Shown here piece after piece: positions 1-7,251 of a stretch of DNA of 21,310 nt. Each line of letters starts with the position of its first letter. Positions within the stretch are counted from its first letter, which is position 1. A program made the position numbers and the translations under genes. The DNA comes from CAJPNN01 sp041844735 (GTDB lineage Bacteria; Bacillota; Clostridia; Peptostreptococcales; Anaerovoracaceae): positions 1 through 21,310 of the forward strand of contig JBGZBP010000013.1 of the NCBI GenBank assembly GCA_041844735.1. The letters are read 5' to 3'. Below the pieces are notes generated by a model. That model was not told the origin of the DNA and ran no database searches. It saw only the letters and a program-made list of their open reading frames with translations.

Positions 1-375
1 ATGAGTTCAGATGCTATTAATATGGATAAAATTACGGAGGAAATACTTCTGTTCGATTTTTACGGGAAACTCCTGACAGAAAAGCAGCAAGAGATTTTTA
101 CCTTATATTATCAGGAGAACTACTCGTTGGCAGAGATTTCCGATATGGCGGAGATAACGAGGCAGGGAGTTCACGAACAATTGAAAAAGGCCAGAGGCTT
201 TCTGGAGGATTGTGAGGATAAACTGGGCTTGCTTTTGCGATTCCGGAACAAACAAGAGAGTATAGACTGTGCTAATAAATTGATTGACGAGCTTTATTCA
301 AGGGTTGGAAGTGATGAGGCTATAGTCGACAGGTTGGACGAAGTGAAAAAATTGATAAATAATTTGTTGGATTAA
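1..375 (+). CDS. ylxM: YlxM-family helix-turn-helix protein, SRP-associated
   Basis: A 124-residue YlxM/p13-like protein. This family is encoded beside ffh in Firmicutes and is thought to modulate the signal recognition particle. The N-terminal half resembles a sigma-70 region 4 helix-turn-helix: LTEKQQEIFTLYY, then SLAEISDMAEITRQGVHEQLKKAR at about residues 41-65. The rest is charged and helical. The window opens exactly on an ATG, so no ribosome binding site can be seen. A second ATG at nt 22 (MDKITEE) is another possible start, and many family members begin near there. The gene ends 24 nt before ffh, so the two are probably co-transcribed. ftsY, which often lies upstream, would be outside the window. 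Identity is secure; the start is not. Confidence 0.88.
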   Translation: MSSDAINMDKITEEILLFDFYGKLLTEKQQEIFTLYYQENYSLAEISDMAEITRQGVHEQLKKARGFLEDCEDKLGLLLRFRNKQESIDCANKLIDELYSRVGSDEAIVDRLDEVKKLINNLLD

Positions 376-399
376 CATACAAGTATAGGAGGGTGAATC

Positions 400-1746
400 A
401 TGGCTTTTGACGGTCTTTCTGAAAAACTGCAAGGTGTTTTCAAAAAACTTAAAGGCAAGGGAATTTTGACGGAAAATGATATAAACGAAGCTATGAGGGA
501 AGTTAAACTTGCACTTCTTGAGGCTGATGTTAATTTTAAGGTGGTTAAGGAGTTTGTAAATGATGTAAAGGAGAAGTCGCTGGGCAAGGAAGTGCTTGAG
601 AGTCTGACTCCTGCACAGCAGGTTGTGAAGATTGTAAATGACAAGCTTGTTGAACTGCTCGGAGGTACTGCAACAAAACTTACTTATTCTCCAAGAGGAT
701 TTACCGTTTACATGATGGTGGGATTGCAGGGTACGGGTAAGACGACTACTTGCGGTAAACTGGCAAACTATTTATTAAAAAACGGAAAAAAACCTATGTT
801 GGCAGCATGCGATATCTACAGACCGGCAGCGATAGATCAGTTGGAAATAGTGGGTAAAGGTGTAGGAGTACCGGTATTCACAATGAGAGATTGTAATGAG
901 CCCGAAAAAATAGCGAAAGAGGCTATGAAAGAGGCGGAATACAAGGGTTATGATGTGTTGATTGTCGATACGGCGGGTCGTTTGCAGATAGATGATGAAT
1001 TAATGAATGAGCTTATCAGGATGAAGTCCGAAGTCAAACCGCATGAAATACTTTTAGTCATTGATGCGATGACGGGTCAGGATTCCGTGAATGCTGCAGC
1101 GGGCTTTAACGATGCATTGGGTATAGACGGAATCATCATGACAAAGCTTGACGGTGATACCAGGGGAGGTGCGGCACTCTCAGCAAAGAGTGTTACGGGT
1201 AAGCCGATAAAGTTTATCGGTGTCGGTGAAAAATCCGATGCATTGGAAGCATTTTATCCCGACAGAATGGCAGGTAGAATACTTGGCATGGGAGATATGA
1301 TGAGCTTGATTGAGAAAGCTCAGGAAGCTTATGATGAGAAGGAAGCCGAAGAACTCGAAAAAAGAATAAGAAAAAATCAGTTCACGCTTGAAGATTTCCT
1401 TGAGCAGATGGGACAGGTAAGAAAGATGGGAGGTCTTGCAAAACTTGTTTCGATGTTGCCGGGAGCGGGAGGAAATAAGATAAAAGAGGAAGACTTGGAG
1501 AAGGGTGAGCGTGAATTTAAAGAGATGGAAGCTATCATTTTGTCCATGACAAAACAGGAGAGAAGAGATCCCGGGATATTAAATGCAAGCCGAAGAAAGA
1601 GAATAGCGGCAGGTTCGGGGCAGCCGGTGAGCAAAATCAACAGTCTTATAAGGAAGTACGAAGATGCGAAAAAGATGATGAAACAGTTCATGGGCGGCTC
1701 GAAGCATCAGAAAAACAGACTGATGAAAAACTTTAATTTGCATTAA
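400..1746 (+). CDS. ffh: Signal recognition particle GTPase Ffh (SRP54)
   Basis: Ffh binds signal sequences and the SRP RNA and delivers ribosome-nascent chains to the membrane receptor FtsY. The N domain covers about residues 1-90. The G domain has the P-loop GLQGTGKTTT starting at residue 108, DTAGRL at 190-195 and TKLDGD at 248-253. The M domain (about 300-448) is methionine-rich and carries the SRP-RNA-binding signature ASRRKRIAAGSG. The length of 448 residues is normal for bacterial Ffh. A strong AGGAGGGTGA ribosome binding site precedes the ATG. The gene is sandwiched between ylxM and rpsP, the classic Firmicute order. No defects are visible. Confidence 0.98.
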   Translation: MAFDGLSEKLQGVFKKLKGKGILTENDINEAMREVKLALLEADVNFKVVKEFVNDVKEKSLGKEVLESLTPAQQVVKIVNDKLVELLGGTATKLTYSPRGFTVYMMVGLQGTGKTTTCGKLANYLLKNGKKPMLAACDIYRPAAIDQLEIVGKGVGVPVFTMRDCNEPEKIAKEAMKEAEYKGYDVLIVDTAGRLQIDDELMNELIRMKSEVKPHEILLVIDAMTGQDSVNAAAGFNDALGIDGIIMTKLDGDTRGGAALSAKSVTGKPIKFIGVGEKSDALEAFYPDRMAGRILGMGDMMSLIEKAQEAYDEKEAEELEKRIRKNQFTLEDFLEQMGQVRKMGGLAKLVSMLPGAGGNKIKEEDLEKGEREFKEMEAIILSMTKQERRDPGILNASRRKRIAAGSGQPVSKINSLIRKYEDAKKMMKQFMGGSKHQKNRLMKNFNLH

Positions 1747-1796
1747 ATCTATTAGATTTATGAATATATATTCTTATTGAGAAGGAGGTGTTAAAT

Positions 1797-2042
1797 ATGG
1801 CAGTTAAGATCAGATTGAAAAGAATGGGTGCAAACAAAAAACCTTTTTATAGAGTAGTTGTTGCAGATTCTCGTTCACCAAGAGACGGAAGATTTATCGA
1901 GGAGATAGGATACTACAATCCTTTGAAGGATCCGGCAGAAATCAAAATAGACCATGAGAAGGCTGAAAAGTGGTTAAAGACAGGTGCACAACCTACAGAT
2001 ACAGTTAGAAGCTTACTTAAAAAATCAGGAGTTATCCAGTAA
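1797..2042 (+). CDS. rpsP: 30S ribosomal protein bS16
   Basis: An 81-residue small-subunit ribosomal protein, bS16. The family start MAVKIRLKRMG, the stretch KKPFYRVVVADSRSPRDGRFIEEIGYYNP and the tail with LKTGAQPTDTVRSLL are diagnostic. The open frame extends 9 nt further upstream to a GTG at 1788. That GTG lies inside the ribosome binding site GAAGGAGGTG (1781-1790), so the ATG at 1797 with 6-nt spacing is clearly the true start. The gene lies 50 nt after ffh and is followed closely by khpA. Confidence 0.98.
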   Translation: MAVKIRLKRMGANKKPFYRVVVADSRSPRDGRFIEEIGYYNPLKDPAEIKIDHEKAEKWLKTGAQPTDTVRSLLKKSGVIQ

Positions 2043-2059
2043 GGGGAATGGTGATATTC

Positions 2060-2290
2060 ATGGTAGAACTAGTTGAAACTATTGCGAAATCTCTAGTTGA
2101 TAATCCTGATTCAGTAGAAGTAAAAGAGGTAGCTGGAGATCAGACCGTTATCTTGGAACTTAAAGTAAAGTCTGAGGACATGGGAAAGGTTATCGGGAAA
2201 CAGGGAAGAATTGCGAAAGCTCTTAGAACTGTAGTCAAAGCTGCAGCATCAAAAGAAAAAAAGAAAGTTGTGGTTGAGATTGTTCAATAA
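2060..2290 (+). CDS. khpA: KH-domain RNA-binding protein KhpA (YlqC)
   Basis: A 76-residue single-KH-domain protein. KhpA homologues bind RNA, often as a heterodimer with KhpB/Jag, and affect cell elongation and division in Gram-positive bacteria. The KH hallmark GxxG loop is visible as GKQG within KVIGKQGRIAKALRTVVKAA, at about residues 48-65. An in-frame ATG at 2048 would add four residues, but it directly abuts the AAGGGGA motif. The ATG at 2060 has GGTGAT at a better distance and matches the usual family start, MVELVETI. The gene lies immediately downstream of rpsP, the conserved position. In many Firmicutes rimM comes next; here a terminator and an aminopeptidase gene intervene. Confidence 0.93.
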   Translation: MVELVETIAKSLVDNPDSVEVKEVAGDQTVILELKVKSEDMGKVIGKQGRIAKALRTVVKAAASKEKKKVVVEIVQ

Positions 2291-2313
2291 CAGATTTTGC
2301 AATACTGTATATC

Positions 2314-2342
2314 AGCACGTATAGTTCTTATGCGTGCTTTTT
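2314..2342 (+). terminator. Intrinsic terminator after khpA
   Basis: A 10-bp stem, AGCACGTATA / TATGCGTGCT with one T-G wobble and a GTTCT loop, runs into TTTTT. It lies 23 nt after the khpA stop and closes the ylxM-ffh-rpsP-khpA transcript before the aminopeptidase gene. Confidence 0.85.
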
Positions 2343-2429
2343 AAATATTGGAAAAAAGGTCATATATATAACATGTTGTATTTATGATATAAAATATATT
2401 TTGAAATAAGCGACAGGAGGAGATAGGAC

Positions 2430-3815
2430 ATGGAAAGAAAAAGTGCATGGCTTAAATATAGTGAGGATGACATAAAGAAGCTTGAGGAGTTGGCATCAGG
2501 CTATAGAGAGTTTTTAGATAAGGGGAAAACGGAAAGAGAATGTGTCAAAGAAATAATCAGGATGGCAGAGGACAAGGGATATAAAAATCTTGAGGATGAA
2601 GTAAGAAAAGGTAAAAAAATCAAGCAGGGAGACAAGGTTTATTCTATATGTATGAATAAGGCAGTTGCTCTTTTCAATATAGGTAGCGAGCCTATGGAGA
2701 AGGGAATGAATATTTTAGGAGCACACATAGACTCCCCAAGATTGGATGTAAAGCAGAACCCGTTATATGAGGATACGGATTTGGCGTATTTGGACACGCA
2801 TTATTATGGGGGGATAAAAAAATATCAATGGCTTGCAATCCCTTTGGCACTTCATGGAGTATTTTGCAAAACGGACGGAACGGTAGTTGAGGTTAATATC
2901 GGTGAGGCGGACAATGATCCTGTGTTTTGCATAAGTGATTTACTTCCGCATATAGGTCAGGAGCAGATGAAGAAGCCTGCGGCAACTTTTGTCCAGGGAG
3001 ATGATTTAAATTTGCTTGTAGGAAATAGACCTATGGCTGACGGTGAAGAGAAAGAAGCGGTAAAGGCAAGTGTATTGAAGATTTTGAAAGAAAAATACGG
3101 AGTGGCGGAGGAAGATTTCATATCCGCCGAACTTGAGATAGTTCCGGCAGGTCGTGCGAGAGAATGCGGATTTGACAGAAGTATGATACTCGCATACGGG
3201 CAGGATGATAGGGTATGTTCATATACATCATTATTGGCAATGCTCGGTGTGGATAAGGTGGAGAGAACATCGTGTTGTATTTTGGTGGACAAAGAGGAGA
3301 TAGGAAGCGTAGGGGCTACAGGTATGGACTCTATGTTTTTTGAAAATACCGTAGCTGAACTTTTAGATGCTATGGGAATATATTCAGGACTGGCTGTGAG
3401 AAGAACGCTTGCCAACAGTGCGATGCTTTCATCGGATGTGAGTGCCGGATATGATCCAGGATTTTCATCGGTATTTGAAAAGAAGAACAGTGCTATTCTT
3501 TCTGCAGGAATGGTGTTTAATAAGTTTACAGGCTCAAGAGGAAAGTCGGGCTCAAATGATGCCAATGCCGAATATATCGGCAAGCTTAGAAAGATTTTGG
3601 ACGACGCAGGTGTTTCTTATCAGACTGCGGAGATGGGCAAAGTCGATGCAGGTGGCGGCGGCACTATTGCATTTATTTTAGCACATTACGGAATGAACGT
3701 AATAGACTCAGGTGTGGGTGTTATCAGCATGCATGCGCCATGGGAGCTTACAAGCAAGGCTGATATTTATGAAGTGAAAAAGGGATATGAGGCATTTTTG
3801 AGAGGAATGAAATAA
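2430..3815 (+). CDS. M18-family zinc aminopeptidase
   Basis: A 461-residue cytoplasmic metalloaminopeptidase of family M18 (aspartyl aminopeptidase / aminopeptidase I clade), which removes N-terminal residues from peptides using two zinc ions. Diagnostic segments are GAHIDSPRLD (H99, D101), HYYGGIKKYQW, the catalytic-glutamate motif DKEEIGSVGATGM (E289/E290), SSDVSAGYDP and the C-terminal ISMHAPWE (H435). The length matches the shorter bacterial M18 forms. The ribosome binding site is GACAGGAGGAGA. The gene follows a terminator, so it probably has its own promoter. TATGAT and TATAAA stretches at 2383-2393 are candidate -10 boxes, but I see no good -35. rimM begins directly after the stop codon, so the two are translationally coupled. 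A role in breaking down imported peptides is inferred from the nearby opp operon. Substrate preference cannot be read from the sequence. Confidence 0.93.
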   Translation: MERKSAWLKYSEDDIKKLEELASGYREFLDKGKTERECVKEIIRMAEDKGYKNLEDEVRKGKKIKQGDKVYSICMNKAVALFNIGSEPMEKGMNILGAHIDSPRLDVKQNPLYEDTDLAYLDTHYYGGIKKYQWLAIPLALHGVFCKTDGTVVEVNIGEADNDPVFCISDLLPHIGQEQMKKPAATFVQGDDLNLLVGNRPMADGEEKEAVKASVLKILKEKYGVAEEDFISAELEIVPAGRARECGFDRSMILAYGQDDRVCSYTSLLAMLGVDKVERTSCCILVDKEEIGSVGATGMDSMFFENTVAELLDAMGIYSGLAVRRTLANSAMLSSDVSAGYDPGFSSVFEKKNSAILSAGMVFNKFTGSRGKSGSNDANAEYIGKLRKILDDAGVSYQTAEMGKVDAGGGGTIAFILAHYGMNVIDSGVGVISMHAPWELTSKADIYEVKKGYEAFLRGMK

Positions 3816-4316
3816 ATGAGACTTATAGAAATAGGTAAGGTTGTTTCATCTGTCGGGCTTAAGGGTCAGATAAAGGTTTATCATTACACCGACTATAAGG
3901 AACGTTTTGAGGAGATGGAAAGCGTAATATTGGATAACGAAGAATATCGGATTGCCGGAGTGAGATATAATAAAGAGCAGCCTATATTGTCTCTGGACGG
4001 CATAGAGGACAGAAACGATGCGGATATGCTGAGAGGCAAGAAAGTTTATATCAGAGAAGAAAATCTCAGGGTGCTTCCCGAAGATACTTTCTATATAAGA
4101 GATTTGATAGGATGCGAAGTGGAAGACGAGAAAAGGGGCAGGATAGGTGTAGTTGTGAACGTTATCCAAAATGTTGCTCAGGATATATATGAAGTCGAAT
4201 CGGACGACAAAAAGGTGGTTATGATTCCGGCAGTTTCCGAATTTATAAAAAAAGTGGATATAGAAAACAGAAAGATTACGGTTTGTTTGATAGAGGGTTT
4301 TATAAATGAAGATTGA
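3816..4316 (+). CDS. rimM: 16S rRNA processing protein RimM
   Basis: RimM is a 30S assembly factor that binds ribosomal protein S19 and helps mature the 3' domain of 16S rRNA. The 166 residues fit the family. The N-terminal beta-barrel opens with IGKVVSSVGLKGQIKVYHYTD. The C-terminal PRC-barrel begins near RDLIGCEVEDEKRGRIGVV, at about residues 94-112. The ATG starts on the base after the aminopeptidase stop, with AGAGGA inside the aminopeptidase coding end as ribosome binding site. The last 11 nt overlap trmD. The rimM-trmD pairing is conserved across bacteria; an aminopeptidase in front of it is unusual. Confidence 0.96.
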   Translation: MRLIEIGKVVSSVGLKGQIKVYHYTDYKERFEEMESVILDNEEYRIAGVRYNKEQPILSLDGIEDRNDADMLRGKKVYIREENLRVLPEDTFYIRDLIGCEVEDEKRGRIGVVVNVIQNVAQDIYEVESDDKKVVMIPAVSEFIKKVDIENRKITVCLIEGFINED

Positions 4317-5079
4317 TATTTTAACCTTGTTTCCGGAGATGTTTGATAACTTTAAAAAGGAAAGCATTATAGGAAGAGCGTGCAATGCAGGACTTTTGGA
4401 AATAGAGGTTACCGATATACGCAAGTACAGTTCGAATAAACACCATAAAGCAGATGACTACACATTCGGTGGAGGGCCGGGAATGGTTCTTTTTGCTGAA
4501 CCCATTTTTAATGCCATAGAGGAAGTTACAAAGGACAGACCTTTGCCGAAAATGATATATATGTCCCCGAGAGGAAAGGTGCTTGATAAGAAAAAAATCG
4601 AGGAACTTTCCGAACATGATTCCGTACTTTTCCTATGCGGACATTATGAGGGTGTGGATCAGAGGGTTTTGGATTATTGGGATATGGAAGAGATTTCAAT
4701 AGGAGACTATGTTTTAACGGGCGGTGAATTGCCGGCAATGGTGACGATAGATGCGATTGCGAGATTTATACCTGATGTTTTGGGAAGCGAAGCTTCTCAT
4801 GACGAAGAGTCCGTGTATTCCGGACTTTTAGAGTATCCGCATTATTCTTATGACAGGATTTTCAGAGGCATGCAAGTGCCGGAAGTGCTGCTGTCGGGAC
4901 ATCATGAAAATATACGAAAGTGGCGATTGAAAGAATCCTTAAAGCTTACCATGAGAAACAGGCCTGATTTATACAGGAAATACATGGAATCTGCAGTGAA
5001 TTTATCAAAATCCGAAAAAAAATATCTGAACCAACTGATTGAATCGGGAGAGATTGATTGGGAAATCTTAGAACTTTAA
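4306..5079 (+). CDS. trmD: tRNA (guanine-N1)-methyltransferase TrmD
   Basis: TrmD is a SPOUT-class methyltransferase that makes m1G37 in tRNAs, preventing +1 frameshifting. The 257 residues carry the family motifs: MKIDILTLFPEMF, HHKADDYTFGGGPGM (46-60), CGHYEGVDQR (111-120; E115 matches E. coli E116), SIGDYVLTGGELPAM in the knotted AdoMet site, and VPEVLLSGHHENIRKWR. Where E. coli TrmD has the catalytic aspartate D169 in an EDSF context, this protein reads EESV, placing a glutamate (E168) at the aligned position. The start overlaps the rimM end by 11 nt. No convincing terminator follows, only an A/T-only 7-bp stem at 5089-5106. rplS, the common next gene, is absent. Confidence 0.97.
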   Translation: MKIDILTLFPEMFDNFKKESIIGRACNAGLLEIEVTDIRKYSSNKHHKADDYTFGGGPGMVLFAEPIFNAIEEVTKDRPLPKMIYMSPRGKVLDKKKIEELSEHDSVLFLCGHYEGVDQRVLDYWDMEEISIGDYVLTGGELPAMVTIDAIARFIPDVLGSEASHDEESVYSGLLEYPHYSYDRIFRGMQVPEVLLSGHHENIRKWRLKESLKLTMRNRPDLYRKYMESAVNLSKSEKKYLNQLIESGEIDWEILEL

Positions 5080-5127
5080 AATTTCGGCTTTTATAGGCGT
5101 ATAAAAATAATGCAATATGATTTTGAT

Positions 5128-5183
5128 ATTTTTTTAAAAAAACAAAAAAATTATGTTACAACTACAAAAAAAGATGATATAAT
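5128..5183 (+). promoter_or_regulatory. Probable promoter of the opp operon with A/T-tract UP element
   Basis: A perfect -10 TATAAT (5178-5183) lies 17 nt downstream of GTTACA (5155-5160, 4 of 6 matches to TTGACA). Runs of T7, A7 and A7 between 5128 and 5152 resemble an UP element. Transcription would start near 5190, leaving a leader of about 100 nt before oppB. The leader holds a short start-to-stop frame at 5223-5258 with only a weak ribosome binding site. Confidence 0.65.
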
Positions 5184-5289
5184 TTAATACAATTGTAACT
5201 AAATTTCACGGAATCACATACAATGGTGCAAGAAAGTGATCTTGGGTTAATTATATAAAGAAAGTATGACGAAAAGAGGGTTGTTATTT

Positions 5290-6210
5290 ATGACGAAGTA
5301 TATCATTAAGAGAGTGTTGGTGGCCATATTTATAATATTTATAGTGGCTACGATGACTTTCTTTATTATGAAAGCGGTTCCGGGCAGTCCGTTTACAGAA
5401 GAGAAGACGAATGTTATTGCTGAAGAGGCTAACAGAATAAAGTACGGTCTTGATAAGCCGATATACGTGCAATACGGAATGTACCTGGAAAAACTGATTC
5501 ATATGGATTTGGGAGAAAGTTTGAAAATGCAAAAGGGAACTCCCGTACTTGAACTTATTACAACTACTTTCCCTATATCTGCCAGAATAGGAGGGTTGGC
5601 GATATTGTTTGCCATTTTGCTGGGTGTGCCGCTCGGATGTTTGGGTGCACTTAAACGAGGAAAGGCGGCAGATAATATAATAAGGATAATAGCGACCGCA
5701 GGCATCGCCATGCCGAGTTTTGTTGTGGCGACAGTCAGTATGATAATTTTTTCGGTTAAATTGCAGTTGCTTCCGTCTATAGGTATATATGATCCGGCAG
5801 GGTACATATTGCCTGTAATAAGCTTGGGACTTTATCCGATGTGTTATATTGCAAGACTTATGAGATCAAGTATGCTTGAGACTATAGGTCAGGATTACAT
5901 CAGAACAGCTAGAGCTAAGGGAATACCCCAGTTGATTGTGACATTTAAGCATGCCCTTAAAAATTCGCTTTTACCGGTTATTACATATATGGGGCCTATG
6001 ATAGCGTACACGTTGACAGGAAGCTTTGTTGTTGAAAAGGTATTTAATATACCGGGACTTGGAAGATATTTCATAAACTCTATTTCTAATAGAGATTATC
6101 CTATAATCATGGGGATGACAATATTTATAGCGGCCTTAATAATAGTTATGAACTTGATAAGTGACATTATTTATAAGGTTGTTGACCCTAGAATAAGATT
6201 GACGAATTAG
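5290..6210 (+). CDS. oppB: Oligopeptide/dipeptide ABC transporter permease OppB
   Basis: A 306-residue inner permease of a peptide-importing ABC transporter, with six predicted membrane helices. The family start, KYIIKRVLVAIFIIFIVATMTF, forms helix 1. The conserved VPGSPF and YGLDKP segments of the extracellular loop follow. The EAA coupling loop that contacts the ATPase is YIRTARAKGIPQLIVTFKHAL, followed by NSLLPVI. A longer frame from an ATG at 5266 would add MTKRGLLF. That start has a poor ribosome binding site, whereas the ATG at 5290 has AGAGGG nine nt upstream, so I chose 5290. First gene of oppBCDFA. Dpp or App specificity cannot be excluded from sequence alone. Confidence 0.94.
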   Translation: MTKYIIKRVLVAIFIIFIVATMTFFIMKAVPGSPFTEEKTNVIAEEANRIKYGLDKPIYVQYGMYLEKLIHMDLGESLKMQKGTPVLELITTTFPISARIGGLAILFAILLGVPLGCLGALKRGKAADNIIRIIATAGIAMPSFVVATVSMIIFSVKLQLLPSIGIYDPAGYILPVISLGLYPMCYIARLMRSSMLETIGQDYIRTARAKGIPQLIVTFKHALKNSLLPVITYMGPMIAYTLTGSFVVEKVFNIPGLGRYFINSISNRDYPIIMGMTIFIAALIIVMNLISDIIYKVVDPRIRLTN

Positions 6211-6225
6211 AATTGGAGTGGTGAT

Positions 6226-7230
6226 ATGATATTTAATAATAAATTCCTCAGTATGCAGGTCGATATTTCGCCTGAGGCGTTTGAACCTGCTACAAAACAG
6301 GAGATGGCAAGTCTCGAAAAGATGAGAAAAAATGTTACGTATTGGCAGGATGCGTGGCGTAGATTGAAAGAAAATAAAATTGCGATGGGAGCCCTCGTTG
6401 TAATCATATTGTTCGTAATATTTGCAGTGGTGGGACCGATGCTGGTTCCTTATGGGTATGACCAGCAGATAAGAGGAGATGAAAGCATGTTTCCGTGCCT
6501 TAAGCATCCTTTCGGTACAGATAACCTTGGAAGAGACCTGCTGGTTCGAGTAATGGTAGGAACAAGAATATCGATGGGAATAGGTGTGGGAGCATCGGTA
6601 ATAGTTTTGATTATAGGCTCAATCTATGGAGCGATTTCCGGTCTTATGGGAGGAAAGGTTGACTCTGTTATGATGAGAATAGTTGAAATCATATACTCTT
6701 TGCCGGATATTTTGATTATCATACTTTTCCAGTTGATGTTGAAACCTATGCTTGAGGGCAAGGTGGCGGACGAATCGGGAGCAGGAATATTCCAGGTGTT
6801 GGGACCGGGAATAATTGCGATATTTATAGTGTTCGGACTGCTTTATTGGGTAGGTATGGCACGTATAGTAAGGGCACAGGTTCTATCGCTGAAAGAGATG
6901 GAATACATCAATGCTGCGAAAGCCTTGGGGGCCGATAACAGAAGATTGATATTTAAGCACTTGTTACCTAACAGTATGGGAACAATAATAGTTACGACTA
7001 TGCTTCAGATACCTGCAGCTATATTTACGGAGGCATTTTTAAGCTTCCTTGGACTTGGTGTGAATGCACCTTTGGCATCTTTAGGGTCTCTTTCGTCGCA
7101 GGCTCTTAACGGTATCAGTTCGTATCCTTATTTGTTGGTATTCCCGGCACTTGCAATAAGTATAATAATACTGTCGTTCAACTTGTTCGGGGACGGTTTG
7201 AGAGATGCTCTTGACCCTAAAATGAAGTAA
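6226..7230 (+). CDS. oppC: Oligopeptide/dipeptide ABC transporter permease OppC
   Basis: The second permease, 334 residues, pairing with OppB. A cytoplasmic N-terminal segment of about 55 residues, holding the family's WQDAWRRLKENKIAMGALV stretch, precedes helix 1. HPFGTDNLGRDLLVRVMVGTR is the canonical OppC signature. The EAA loop is YINAAKALGADNRRLIFKHLLPN. The C-terminus FGDGLRDALDPKMK is also typical. A hydrophilic insert, MLEGKVADESGAGIFQV (about residues 176-193), lies between two membrane helices and is longer than in the shortest family members. The start follows TTGGAGTGGTGAT, 15 nt after oppB. Confidence 0.95.
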   Translation: MIFNNKFLSMQVDISPEAFEPATKQEMASLEKMRKNVTYWQDAWRRLKENKIAMGALVVIILFVIFAVVGPMLVPYGYDQQIRGDESMFPCLKHPFGTDNLGRDLLVRVMVGTRISMGIGVGASVIVLIIGSIYGAISGLMGGKVDSVMMRIVEIIYSLPDILIIILFQLMLKPMLEGKVADESGAGIFQVLGPGIIAIFIVFGLLYWVGMARIVRAQVLSLKEMEYINAAKALGADNRRLIFKHLLPNSMGTIIVTTMLQIPAAIFTEAFLSFLGLGVNAPLASLGSLSSQALNGISSYPYLLVFPALAISIIILSFNLFGDGLRDALDPKMK

Positions 7231-7251
7231 AAGTAAGAAAGGAAGATTGTT

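Noticed and set aside
2957..3583. A 208-codon open frame on the minus strand inside the aminopeptidase gene
   Set aside because: It is antisense to a gene with clear M18 motifs, Ser/Pro-rich as expected of a mirrored frame, has no ribosome binding site and resembles no family.
3846..4424. A 192-codon minus-strand open frame across rimM and trmD
   Set aside because: It shadows two well-supported coding genes, and its residue composition (Ile, Phe, Ser and Tyr rich) is typical of a non-coding frame in AT-rich DNA.
5089..5106. Hairpin TTTTATA-GGCG-TATAAAA after trmD as a terminator
   Set aside because: The stem is all A/T and no T-run follows directly, so it is too weak to call.
5223..5258. 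An 11-codon frame in the opp leader as a real gene
   Set aside because: The ribosome binding site is weak and the peptide has no run of regulatory codons. I kept it only as a low-interest note.
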